Positions 34,891-42,962 of a DNA stretch of 64,000 nt are shown one piece after another (within the stretch, counting starts at the first letter, position 1; every line of letters starts with the position of its first letter). Below the pieces are notes generated by a model. The model had not been told where the DNA came from and did no database searches. It worked only from the letters and a program-made list of their open reading frames with translations. This stretch comes from Simkaniaceae bacterium (lineage in GTDB: Bacteria; Chlamydiota; Chlamydiia; Chlamydiales; Simkaniaceae), in NCBI GenBank assembly GCA_018399055.1, contig CP073762.1, positions 1,054,001 to 1,118,000 of the forward strand. The letters are read 5' to 3'. The position numbers and the translations under genes were made by a program.

Positions 34891-35020
34891 TGCTTACCGC
34901 TTTTTCACACGCGGTGTGAACAATTTGGGTTAGAGCCTCCATCGCAGATGCAGAGGTATTCATCCCAGATTTTTCTTTAATCATTTTTTTGACTTTAGAG
35001 ACTACAACGAGGACTTCCAT
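34838..35020 (-). CDS. Bacterial core-histone-fold protein, 60 residues
   Basis: A single histone fold can be traced: helix 1 VVSKVKKMIKEKS, loop MNTSA, long helix 2 ASAMEALTQIVHTACEKAVS, then NAQADGRKTVMDRDFEA with the RKT of loop 2 and a very short helix 3. This matches the archaeal histone pattern (...ADGRKTV...D) and the short bacterial histones described in Bdellovibrio and Leptospira. Such dimers bind DNA. AAAGGA lies 8 bases before the ATG. First gene of an apparent unit with udk and a porin. Family assignment is by eye. Confidence 0.75.
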   Translation of the reverse strand: MEVLVVVSKVKKMIKEKSGMNTSASAMEALTQIVHTACEKAVSNAQADGRKTVMDRDFEA

Positions 35021-35053
35021 AAGAGGTTCCTTTGGGTTAAAATTTAGATCTAT

Positions 35054-35213
35054 ACCGCTTCGGAAAAATAAAGTGCAGAATTGACGCGGAGATTTTCACG
35101 GGGAAATTGGGCTTGGAGATCGACATTAACCACTTGTTGGTTAATGAGATCGAAAGCAAAATTTTAACTGAAAAGATCAAGGTCAATTCACCACTTTATT
35201 TTTCCGAAATGGT
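35054..35213. repeat. Long self-complementary hairpin element (MITE-like)
   Basis: TTCGGAAAAATAAAGTG 35059-35075 is the exact complement of 35192-35208; after a 2-3 base interruption GAATTGAC 35078-35085 pairs with GTCAATTC 35182-35189. Outside, ATACC 35053-35057 pairs with GGTAT 35211-35215. Pairing continues inward: TTTTCA 35093-35098 with TGAAAA 35169-35174, GCTT 35111-35114 with AAGC 35154-35157, and ATTAACCA 35125-35132 with TGGTTAAT 35138-35145. TA lies at both outer ends, compatible with a TA-target mariner/IS630-type miniature element. It may alternatively be a structured RNA or regulatory palindrome. Confidence 0.7.
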
Positions 35214-35340
35214 ATCACATCCTTATATCTAATTTTTTATTTAGCGACAACCTCGGAGTATGGTCCTTTTTGATCATATTGCCAGTGACAATAGGGCAAA
35301 ACAGGTCACGGAAATGTAGCGAATAAAGAAGTAATAGCGA

Positions 35341-35369
35341 TTGTAGAAATTCAGATTGCACTGTATAAT
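35341..35369 (+). promoter_or_regulatory. Putative sigma-70-type promoter of the kinase gene
   Basis: TATAAT 35364-35369 preceded at exactly 17 bases by TTGTAG 35341-35346. The transcription start would fall near 35376, about 20 bases before the ATG at 35395. Confidence 0.55.
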
Positions 35370-35394
35370 CTTCCTTAAAAAGTGCGAGAGAGTT

Positions 35395-37329
35395 ATGAAT
35401 CAAAGAATTTCAGAAACGATTTTTTCTGCAGAGAGGGTATTTCCTTTTCTTTTCGGTATTTGTGTTGCAGCGATCTATAATAATGAAGCAAAAATTCAGG
35501 GGACGGTTTTAAAGGTCCATGTTATTGGGTTGGGGATTTCTTCTTTCTCTTCTTCGCATAAGACTGGACGCCAACGATTTGACAGGGTTCTGGTTTTTTT
35601 CCCATTACTCCTTTCTGCCTCAATTGTTTGCTTTAAAAAGTTTCGACAAAACACATTATATTTTGGAGGGACGGCACTCGCTCAAATGATTGGAATGCGC
35701 CTTCTTGTAACTGCCACTATTGGTCTCAAAAAGCGCTCCTTTCATGGGGATGAGAGCGGGGTTCTCTTTAGGGACGCTTCTTTAATTCAGCTAAGACTTC
35801 AAAAGTTAGAGTCACTACTAAAACACTTTGCTTATCCTGAAGATCAGCACGACGCACAGCAAATGCTTGATCAACACAAGGAAAAACTGTGCGAGATTTT
35901 TAGCCTAGAACGTTCGCTTTATGAACAAACAGAGTGTATCGGGAAATCTATTTCTGATCCTATCTTGAAAATTTCAGCTCTTACAACTCTAGGTGTCAAT
36001 GATCCTTCCCGAGCGAACGCTCTTTTTAACTATTGCAATGAGCTCAGGGTTGAAAACTTTCAGCTTCTTGATACACTGCGCTTTGAAGCCGAAAAATTCG
36101 GAGTTTCTCAAGCAGAACAAAAAATTCTTATTCCGCCATGCTCTATTGACCAAACTGATGTTTCATTTGAGAGCTGGGAGAAAATTAGGACCCTTTTTGA
36201 GAGAATTATCTCAACAAACTGCAGTCGTTTTACTATCGGAGTAGATCAAGGAGAAAGTAGGGTAACGGTCAACTTTGAGAACGGCGATAAAATTGAACGA
36301 ACAATACCTTACCCTGTTCGTATAGTCGGAAATTGTGAAAATTTTGTGATTGATCTTAAGAACAAAAAGGTTGGAGAAGGAGGCGAGAGGTCTGTAAGTA
36401 TGGCCTATAGCCTTATTACGGGAAAATATTATGCTGTTTCGGGTATACACAATATCGAAGCTGTTGCTTATAACGCTCTAAGTACCCCCCCTAACGGGGG
36501 GCTTCCTCTTGTGTCCATAGCTGGAGAAGAAACTGCAGGAAGGCAATCGGTTTATTTACCTCTATTTGATTATAACCTTTCCCGAGCCCTTTCAGAAGGG
36601 GTTTTGGCAAACAGGCAATCCAAGCTTTTCGTGATTCGTCAGCTTTTGCAAGCTGTTTCCAATTTTCATAAGCACCAATTTGAGGGTCTAAACTATACCG
36701 TTCCTGCAGATCCTCATTCTCTCTTTTCTCAGACTACTTCTTCCCCTATTCCTCCGTTTCCGGCAATGCATGGAGATATTAAACCTCAAAATATTGTTAT
36801 TATGGGGAAAACTAAAGAGGTTATGTTGATTGATTTAGGAGTTTCTTGTTTGGTAACAGGAATCAGTGGAACCCTTCTTTACTTAGACCCATCAAGTGCA
36901 GCAGGCTTCAAAGCTAAGAGTGGATTCGGCCCCATGCCTTATCTAAATCAACCGAATATTGAAGAAATAGAGAGATTCATCAAATTTAACAGTACTTATG
37001 GTCAAAAAAGAGATGTGTGGGCTACTGGGCTGGTAGTTGCCTCAATTCTTGTAGGGCTAGCTGAAAGTGGTTTACCAAACCTCTCTTTTCTAACGGAGTG
37101 TACGAAAATTATGCGATATCCAGGCTTAATGAGTTTTCAGTCTGATGAAGAACTTGTGAGAATGAATGTTGCTGAGCTAAAGCAAAACAAAGTTGACTCT
37201 TGTTTGCAGGGGATTGGAAGAGGAAGTGACCCCCTAATTCCCCTCCTTAGAAGCATGTTACAAGTTGATGTAGATAGGCGAATTACAATGAAGCAGGCTC
37301 TTGAACAATTTGATCAAATTGTTACCTAA
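35395..37329 (+). CDS. Atypical Ser/Thr protein kinase with N-terminal membrane segments
   Basis: 644 residues. Two or three hydrophobic segments near the N-terminus (FPFLFGICVAAIY; VLKVHVIGLGISSFSSS; VLVFFPLLLSASIVCFKK), a helical middle, and a kinase domain at about 330-644. Catalytic loop MHGDIKPQNIVIM (HGD at 459-461), metal loop IDLGV (DFG variant), activation end YLDPSSAAG, and helix F QKRDVWATGLVVASILVG are clear. The glycine loop VGEGGERSVSMAYS is recognisable, but strand 3 reads KYYAVSGI, so the ATP-anchoring Lys of VAIK is Ser. ATG 35395 is chosen because the TATAAT lies just upstream. Likely host-directed or envelope-linked kinase; activity uncertain. Confidence 0.75.
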   Translation: MNQRISETIFSAERVFPFLFGICVAAIYNNEAKIQGTVLKVHVIGLGISSFSSSHKTGRQRFDRVLVFFPLLLSASIVCFKKFRQNTLYFGGTALAQMIGMRLLVTATIGLKKRSFHGDESGVLFRDASLIQLRLQKLESLLKHFAYPEDQHDAQQMLDQHKEKLCEIFSLERSLYEQTECIGKSISDPILKISALTTLGVNDPSRANALFNYCNELRVENFQLLDTLRFEAEKFGVSQAEQKILIPPCSIDQTDVSFESWEKIRTLFERIISTNCSRFTIGVDQGESRVTVNFENGDKIERTIPYPVRIVGNCENFVIDLKNKKVGEGGERSVSMAYSLITGKYYAVSGIHNIEAVAYNALSTPPNGGLPLVSIAGEETAGRQSVYLPLFDYNLSRALSEGVLANRQSKLFVIRQLLQAVSNFHKHQFEGLNYTVPADPHSLFSQTTSSPIPPFPAMHGDIKPQNIVIMGKTKEVMLIDLGVSCLVTGISGTLLYLDPSSAAGFKAKSGFGPMPYLNQPNIEEIERFIKFNSTYGQKRDVWATGLVVASILVGLAESGLPNLSFLTECTKIMRYPGLMSFQSDEELVRMNVAELKQNKVDSCLQGIGRGSDPLIPLLRSMLQVDVDRRITMKQALEQFDQIVT

Positions 37330-37376
37330 AATCATCAAACTTCCATTATACCCCTAAAAGGTGTTACACTCTTTGT

Positions 37377-37796
37377 ATGAAGAAAGAAGATTTGATCGGA
37401 AAGTGGAAGATACAGCGGGAGATTTCGGCTCCGGATGGAACTTCTAAAGGAAGAATGTGGGGAATTGGATTCTTCGATATTTATGAAGGAAACCAACTCC
37501 TATATCAGGAACAAATGTGCCATGAAACGCAGCACGAAGAACTTTTGTTTGCTACAAAGTTTTACCGGTATCACTTTGAGCCTGAGCAGGTGTCGATTTA
37601 CTTTTACCAAGAAGAGGATGGGCGTCTTTTTATGACGTTTCCTATTATTGATGGAGAACTCAAAGGGTATGCCGAGTGCAAAAGCGATTCATATTTCCTC
37701 CAGTGGAATTGGATTAATTCGAGTCACTTTTTGACGCGCTACTCGATTTCAGGACCGAAGAAGAATGTCATTATTGAAAGTGAGTTTAAGCGATGA
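37377..37796 (+). CDS. DUF6314-like protein
   Basis: 139 residues, a lipocalin-like single domain. LIGKWKIQREISAPDGTSKG, NQLLYQEQM, FATKFYRYHFEPEQVSIYF, DGRLFMTFPI, and the terminal LTRYSISGPKKNVIIESEF follow the DUF6314 pattern (start GxWxxxRxI, end WxVxGPxKxYxxxxxY). No known function. Overlaps rlmB by 4 bases (ATGA), so it is co-expressed. Confidence 0.65.
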   Translation: MKKEDLIGKWKIQREISAPDGTSKGRMWGIGFFDIYEGNQLLYQEQMCHETQHEELLFATKFYRYHFEPEQVSIYFYQEEDGRLFMTFPIIDGELKGYAECKSDSYFLQWNWINSSHFLTRYSISGPKKNVIIESEFKR

Positions 37797-38470
37797 GAGT
37801 GATCATGGGAAAGCATGCCGTTGAAGAGGTGGCAAAGAGAAATCCTGAGCGATTGATTAGAGTCTACTCCCATAAAAAAGAGAATCCTTTAGGAATCGAT
37901 GTGACCGTTGTTTCAAAGCAAAAGCTTAGTGTCATGGCAGGTTCAGAATCCCATCAGGGAATCATTGCTGAAGTGAAGGAAAGAGAATTTTTGGTTCCTA
38001 AAGAGTTTCTAAAAACTGCGCCAGAGAAGAGTATCGTTTTGATGGTAGACTCAATCAATGATCCGCAGAATTTTGGAACAATCCTTCGCGCAGCCGAATG
38101 TTTTGGAGTAGACGCGGTGATCTATTCTAAGAACCGCAACGTAGCTCTGACCCCCGTGGTGAGTAAAGCAAGTGTGGGTGCTTCTGAAATCGTTCCTTTG
38201 ATGCCAGTATCGAATCTAGCCGATACTCTGAAGAAGTTTCAAACTGGAGGCTACTTTTCGGTAGCAGCGGAAGTTACTATTGGGGCGCACTGTCTTTCTT
38301 CCTTTGAATTTCCGAGTCAAACCTTATTAATCATGGGGGCTGAAGGAAGTGGGATACAGCCGCTTCTTTCAAAAAACTCAGACTTCCATGTCATGATTCC
38401 GATGCAGGGGTCTATCGACTCTCTCAATGTTTCACAAGCAACAGCAGTGTTCTTGTCTAGATTCCTCTGA
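37793..38470 (+). CDS. rlmB: 23S rRNA 2'-O-ribose methyltransferase (RlmB/SpoU type)
   Basis: 225 residues. SPOUT motifs: MVDSINDPQNFGTILRAAEC (motif 1, Asn and Arg of the active site), LLIMGAEGSGIQPLL (motif 2) and MIPMQGSIDSLNVSQATAVF (motif 3). N-terminal L30e-like substrate-binding part is short (VIMGKHAVEEVAK). By family it methylates G2251 of 23S rRNA, but a tRNA target is possible. The 3' end overlaps the convergent SDR gene by 14 bases. Confidence 0.88.
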   Translation: MRVIMGKHAVEEVAKRNPERLIRVYSHKKENPLGIDVTVVSKQKLSVMAGSESHQGIIAEVKEREFLVPKEFLKTAPEKSIVLMVDSINDPQNFGTILRAAECFGVDAVIYSKNRNVALTPVVSKASVGASEIVPLMPVSNLADTLKKFQTGGYFSVAAEVTIGAHCLSSFEFPSQTLLIMGAEGSGIQPLLSKNSDFHVMIPMQGSIDSLNVSQATAVFLSRFL

Positions 38471-39185
38471 TGAGGCCTCCATCGCATGCAATGGCTTGGC
38501 CTGTAATGTAGGCGGCATGTTCGGAAGCGAGAAAAGTGGCCAGAGCCGCGAATTCTTCGGGTTTCCCGAGTCGCTTGGCGGGAACCTGCTCAGCGAGCTC
38601 TTCTATAGGAACCTTGAAATCATCCATCCGACGGGTGTGGGTGGAGCCAGGCATAATGGCATTGACGGTGACACTATCGCTCGCAACCTCCATAGCGACA
38701 GTTTTCATAACCCCTAAAAGGCCAGGTCGGTAGGCGTTGGAGATGGTAAGCTCAGGGATCGGTTGTTTTGATGAGGTGGAAGTGGAGAGGATAATGCGTC
38801 CCCATTTCTGCTTTTGCATATGAGGAAGGGCTGCCTGGATTGCTTGAATAGCTGACATCCAAAGACCATGATAGCCCTTCTTCCAATCAGCAGGGCTCAA
38901 GTCGAGAAAATTTCCCATCGGAGGGCCCCCTGCATTGGTGACAAGGATATCAACTAGGCCGACGCTTTCGATGATGTTTTTTCCGGCATCTTTTGCTAAA
39001 AGGTCACATGCGTAAGGTGTGGCGTTAGGCAGTTTATCTGCGGCTTCTTTAGCTCGAGAAAACTCGCGGGAGGTAATAGCAACATGGACTCCCTCGTCTG
39101 AAAGAGCTTTTGCAATGGCAAAGCCAAGGCCTGAAGAAGACCCTAGAATGAGGGCCTTTTTATTTTTGATTTTCAAATCCATCAA
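38457..39185 (-). CDS. Short-chain dehydrogenase/reductase
   Basis: 242 residues. NAD(P) motif ALILGSSSGLGFAIAKAL, NAGG at VDILVTNAGGPP, and C-terminal ITGQAIACDGGLIRGI. The usual YxxxK active site is not intact: the position reads SNAYRPGLLGVMK, i.e. the SNAxR-type subgroup lacking the classical Lys spacing. Substrate unknown (possibly a 3-oxoacyl compound). Two Met at the start (39185 or 39182). Overlaps the trehalase stop by 26 bases; both are probably on one transcript. Confidence 0.82.
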   Translation of the reverse strand: MMDLKIKNKKALILGSSSGLGFAIAKALSDEGVHVAITSREFSRAKEAADKLPNATPYACDLLAKDAGKNIIESVGLVDILVTNAGGPPMGNFLDLSPADWKKGYHGLWMSAIQAIQAALPHMQKQKWGRIILSTSTSSKQPIPELTISNAYRPGLLGVMKTVAMEVASDSVTVNAIMPGSTHTRRMDDFKVPIEELAEQVPAKRLGKPEEFAALATFLASEHAAYITGQAIACDGGLIRGI

Positions 39186-40617
39186 TGAGTTCCATAAGTT
39201 TTAAGGCAACACCGTTGGTCCAACCAAAGCCTTGTTGCAGTTCATATTCTCCACGAGCGACATTGGCTGTGCATTCGCGGACGTTATATTTTTCAAGGAG
39301 AGTTCCCTTCTCATTGAAGATTTTCTCATTAAGCGCAAGCCAGCGACGAGCACCTTCTAGGGCTAAATCTGTGTAGCCATAATTGAGAAGTCCTTTGATG
39401 GTAATCCACTCAAGGGGAGCCCACCCATTTGGCATGTCCCATTGATGCATACCTTCTGTAAGGGAGGTGACAAAGCCTCCATCTAAGAGGAAATCTTTTT
39501 CCAGTTTTTTGGCAACGGCGCTTGCCTGCTCCTCTGTTGCAACCTTGACAAAGAGAGGGGTTGCAGCAGCGAGGGAATAGGTGGGAGTATGCTTTTTTGA
39601 AGGGAAATGGTAGTCGAAGTAGAAGTCATCCTTCCAGAAAAGTTTCTGAATCGCAGCTTTTCTAAGTGTTGCAGCTTTTGAATAGTTTGTTTGTTTAATT
39701 TGAAGGTCTTTTGAAAAGCAGGCAAGGGTTTCTTCCATGTGATACAGGAGACAGTTCAGATCAATGGGGAGAATATCGAGAGCCCAAATACTGGAGAACT
39801 CTTGTTGATCTCCTAGCCAACGGGAACTGAAATCCCAACCCGAAGCGCATGCAGCACGAAGATTGCGGAAGAACTCGGGATGATTTGAACTTTTAGAAAG
39901 TTCAGTCTCCCTCTTGTAGGCTTCAGGGCGAGGGATATTGAGGGCGTCAAAGTAGTGGTTGAGGCGTGTCCCATCTTTAAAAGCGTATGTATGCTCCGTC
40001 CAGTAGTGGTACTCCTTTTCCAGGTATGGATAGTAGGACAGTGCGAACTCTTTTTCTCCAGCGTCATAGAGAAGAGCCAAGAGAAAAGAAAAGTATGGGG
40101 GTTGCGATCGAGAAGCAAAATAGACTCTGTTTCCATTTGGAATGAAGCCAAGCTCTTGAATCAAGAAGGCAAAATTCTCAACCATATCTTTGATCAAAGC
40201 CACCTGTCCACTGACTAGGAGTCCCAGGGCTGTGAAATAACTATCCCAATAGAAGCATTCGCGGAATCGACCTCCGGGAACAATATGAGGGTTGGGGAGT
40301 GAGATGAGGGAGCTATAGGGAGAAGTGGCTTTCATTTCTTTCAGTAAAACGGTCCACATTTTCCAGATGTAGTCTTTCATGTTCGAGGCTTTGGGGATTG
40401 CTTCTTCAGCTTCCTGTGGAAGAGAAAAGTGTGTGATGACAAATGATTTAAGGTCAAAAGCATCATTATCTTTATCTGTGTCAAAGGCTTCAAGAATTAA
40501 CCTGGGATCAGACTTGGGGGTAGCATCGACAAAAGTTTTTGCGTCTTTAAAGAGCCCCTCTTTTTGAACTTTCTCAAATAAAGGTCCTGAAATCTGAATA
40601 TATTCTTCAAGGTTCAT
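39160..40617 (-). CDS. treF: Alpha,alpha-trehalase (GH37), cytoplasmic type
   Basis: 485 residues from the ATG at 40617 (MNLEEYIQISGPLFEKVQKE). Both GH37 signatures are present: PGGRFRECFYWDSYFTALGL and QWDMPNGWAPLEWITIKG; also EFFRNLRAACASGWDFSSRW with catalytic Asp. No signal peptide from this start; the frame extends 49 codons upstream and overlaps the divergent sulfatase-like gene, which I regard as spurious. Splits trehalose into two glucoses, a possible carbon source or osmolyte turnover. Confidence 0.9.
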   Translation of the reverse strand: MNLEEYIQISGPLFEKVQKEGLFKDAKTFVDATPKSDPRLILEAFDTDKDNDAFDLKSFVITHFSLPQEAEEAIPKASNMKDYIWKMWTVLLKEMKATSPYSSLISLPNPHIVPGGRFRECFYWDSYFTALGLLVSGQVALIKDMVENFAFLIQELGFIPNGNRVYFASRSQPPYFSFLLALLYDAGEKEFALSYYPYLEKEYHYWTEHTYAFKDGTRLNHYFDALNIPRPEAYKRETELSKSSNHPEFFRNLRAACASGWDFSSRWLGDQQEFSSIWALDILPIDLNCLLYHMEETLACFSKDLQIKQTNYSKAATLRKAAIQKLFWKDDFYFDYHFPSKKHTPTYSLAAATPLFVKVATEEQASAVAKKLEKDFLLDGGFVTSLTEGMHQWDMPNGWAPLEWITIKGLLNYGYTDLALEGARRWLALNEKIFNEKGTLLEKYNVRECTANVARGEYELQQGFGWTNGVALKLMELIDGFENQK

Positions 40618-40721
40618 TCTGTTCAACATAAGTAAAAATGAATAAAAAGCAATTGACAAAGTGAGGGGGTTTTGCCAGAAGAAAGATACAGGCGAGAAAA
40701 TAAAAATGGTCGGGGTAATCA

Positions 40722-42617
40722 ATGGAAGGGGGAAAGTCTTCCAATTCTTTTTGGCAAAAAGCATTACTGATTAACCCATATTATTTTGCTGTTCTGCTTT
40801 TTGGAATGCTCACTCTCAATGTATATCATGTGATCACCCTTGATCAGAAGTGGACAGTTCCGCCCATCTTCTTTTTATGTTATGCTTTGATGGAAAGCAT
40901 GTTAGAAGTTCTTGCCTTAGTCTTTATTGGAAATGTGATCAAAACTTATCTTCCTAAAGTCTTTTACTACGGATTCGTAAGTCTATGTTTTTTATTTTTT
41001 ACCCTTCATTATGTGGACTTTGTCTTGGTTCGCTTTATGGATATCTCTGTTTTTTATGGGCTTTCCTGGGTTTTGCATGAGAGTATGGACAATTTTATTG
41101 AGCTTCTTCATCTTACGGGAATTACGATCCAAACATGGCTGTTTTTAGCTGCAGGAGTTGTGGTGATTATTCCCATGTTTGCCATGATTTTGTATGGGTT
41201 AACGGGAAAGTTGGCTAAAAAGCCCATGAGAATCACCCATAAAGGTCTCATGAAGACCCTTTTTTGTTTACCGATTGGTCTTTTGGCGTTGGATTTAACG
41301 ATTACACCTCAATTGGACACCCACGAATATCATTACTATCAACGCATTCTTCCATGGAAATCGACACTAATTTCTCAAGATGCACTTATCATTCAGATGG
41401 AAAAACCTCTAAAATTACTTATGGGAGAGAGTGAAATACTGAAGAAAGTTCATTCCATTCCTGTGAGCGTGGGTGATAAACCTAATATCTATCTGTTTGT
41501 TGTAGAAAGCCTTCGAGAAGACTTCATGACCGAAGAGACTGCTAAGAACATTCACGAGTTTCGAAAAGAAAATATTGTATTTGGAAAAACCTATTCAAAT
41601 GCCAACTGTACGCAAGATTCTTGGTATTCGATTTTCAGCGGAAATTATCCCTTCCATTGGGCAGAAGCTAAGGAAACGCGGCAGTCTGGGAGTATTCCCC
41701 TGCAAGTACTTAAAAAAATAGGGTATGACATCCATATCTATTCAGCCGCACAACTCAACTATTATGGGATGGCTCCTGTGATGTTTGGAAAAAATCATTA
41801 TTTAGCGGACTCCTACAATGTATATCCTCACTACTATCCTGTAGAAGCATGTGAATCAGATCAGAAGGCAGTCGAAAAGTTTTTGGTGGATTCTGATAAA
41901 AAATGGGCAAAAGAGGGGAATGTCTTTATCTTCTTTATCGAGTCCACCCATTTTAACTATAGTTGGCCAAAAGATTATCCCACTCATTTTACTCCGATTA
42001 GCTCAGAAAAGACCCACCTGAGGGTATCGAATTCGATAAAGAATATTGAACTCATTAAGAATCGTTATCGCAACTCAATTCACTATATGGATTCCCTCTT
42101 TGGTCGGGTTATAGAAAAATTAAAAGAGCGGGAGCTTTATGATGATGCTGTCATTCTCTTTACTGGAGATCATGGTGAGGAATTTTTCGAGGAAGGGCAG
42201 CTATTTCACGCCTCTCATCTAAGTAGTATGCAGACTGAGCCTCCTATTTATATGAAGCTTGGAAGTAACCAGCGGGCTTCTCATCTTAATCTTGATGAAT
42301 TGAAAGTCTCTCAGGTCGATATGCTGCCTACTGTTCTAGACTATTTACTAGGGGATCAACCTTTTGATATATTCGATGGGGAATCAATTTTCAAAGAGAA
42401 GCGGAAACCCTACGTCATCTCAGCGCGATTTAATGGCCCACGTGCACCTCAAGAGTTCTTCATTCTTGATGGCGAACATAAGAGCACCTTTCGGTTTCAA
42501 GGGAATGATGCACTTGAGCTTTGGGAGACAAAAGACCTATCCGGCCAGGTTCTTGAAGTGAAAAAAGAAGATGTTCAAAAACGTTTTGCTCCAATACTTC
42601 AGTCTTTATTCAACTAA
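40722..42617 (+). CDS. Sulfatase-fold membrane transferase (LTA synthase / phosphoethanolamine transferase-like)
   Basis: 631 residues. Five transmembrane segments in the first 190 residues, then an alkaline-phosphatase/sulfatase-type domain: NIYLFVVESLREDFMTEET (metal site), NCTQDSWYSIFSGNYPFHWA (nucleophile region), YMDSLFGRVIEKL, and VILFTGDHGEEFFEEGQLFH (DHG metal motif). The layout equals OpgB/LtaS/EptA-type enzymes that transfer phospho-head groups to sugars or lipids in the envelope. Divergent from trehalase. The gene ends 61 bases before trpR. Confidence 0.82.
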   Translation: MEGGKSSNSFWQKALLINPYYFAVLLFGMLTLNVYHVITLDQKWTVPPIFFLCYALMESMLEVLALVFIGNVIKTYLPKVFYYGFVSLCFLFFTLHYVDFVLVRFMDISVFYGLSWVLHESMDNFIELLHLTGITIQTWLFLAAGVVVIIPMFAMILYGLTGKLAKKPMRITHKGLMKTLFCLPIGLLALDLTITPQLDTHEYHYYQRILPWKSTLISQDALIIQMEKPLKLLMGESEILKKVHSIPVSVGDKPNIYLFVVESLREDFMTEETAKNIHEFRKENIVFGKTYSNANCTQDSWYSIFSGNYPFHWAEAKETRQSGSIPLQVLKKIGYDIHIYSAAQLNYYGMAPVMFGKNHYLADSYNVYPHYYPVEACESDQKAVEKFLVDSDKKWAKEGNVFIFFIESTHFNYSWPKDYPTHFTPISSEKTHLRVSNSIKNIELIKNRYRNSIHYMDSLFGRVIEKLKERELYDDAVILFTGDHGEEFFEEGQLFHASHLSSMQTEPPIYMKLGSNQRASHLNLDELKVSQVDMLPTVLDYLLGDQPFDIFDGESIFKEKRKPYVISARFNGPRAPQEFFILDGEHKSTFRFQGNDALELWETKDLSGQVLEVKKEDVQKRFAPILQSLFN

Positions 42618-42644
42618 TAATCAATGGGATAAAATTATTACTTG

Positions 42645-42678
42645 ATTTGTAATGGTGTAATGTTATACCATTACAAAT
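42645..42678 (+). promoter_or_regulatory. Candidate TrpR operator at the start of the trp operon
   Basis: Perfect 12-base inverted repeat ATTTGTAATGGT 42645-42656 and ACCATTACAAAT 42667-42678, spacer 10. The right arm touches the trpR ATG at 42679, so it covers the position of the ribosome site and the probable minus-10 (TATACC 42664-42669, with TTGATT 42642-42647 as minus-35). If this promoter is right, the transcript would be almost leaderless and TrpR would autorepress the operon. The sequence differs from the E. coli CTAGTTAACTAG operator. Confidence 0.6.
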
Positions 42679-42960
42679 ATGGATAAAGATGGTTGGCGTA
42701 ATTTTCTCCAGATTCTTGCAGAGGAGCAAGACCCGAAAAAGCTAGAGGTGCTCTCTTCGCTCCTTTTTACCGCCGAAGAGAGAGATTCGCTTGCGAGTAG
42801 GATCCGTATTATCGAGGAACTGTTAAAGGGAAAAATGACCCAACGGGAAATCGCTAAAAAATATGGTGTTAGCATCGCAAAAATTACACGAGGGTCAAAT
42901 GCCCTCAAGGAAGTTTCAGAAGAGATGAAAGATTTCTTACAAAATGTTATGAGAAAATAG
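42679..42960 (+). CDS. trpR: Trp operon repressor
   Basis: 93 residues, normal TrpR size. LLFTAEERDSLASRIRIIEE matches helices B-C, MTQREIAKKYGVSIAKITRG is the helix-turn-helix, followed by SNALKEVSEEMKDFL. Tryptophan-activated DNA-binding dimer. Two bases separate it from trpE, so it is the first gene of the operon and lies behind its own candidate operator. Confidence 0.93.
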   Translation: MDKDGWRNFLQILAEEQDPKKLEVLSSLLFTAEERDSLASRIRIIEELLKGKMTQREIAKKYGVSIAKITRGSNALKEVSEEMKDFLQNVMRK

Positions 42961-42962
42961 AT

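Larger units (their letters stand above)
35021..35394. other. Intergenic region between histone-fold and kinase genes
   Basis: 374 bases between divergent genes. It holds the giant hairpin described separately (35054-35213) and, to its right, about 130 bases of ordinary AT-rich sequence with the kinase promoter. Frames in it are short and not protein-like. Confidence 0.7.

Noticed and set aside
35215-35403. 62-codon minus-strand frame in the histone/kinase gap
   Set aside because: No ribosome site, composition like shadow sequence, and it covers the kinase promoter.
40618-40764. N-terminal extension of trehalase with hydrophobic residues resembling a signal sequence
   Set aside because: It overlaps the divergent sulfatase-like gene start, and the conserved protein begins at 40617; still, a membrane form cannot be fully excluded.
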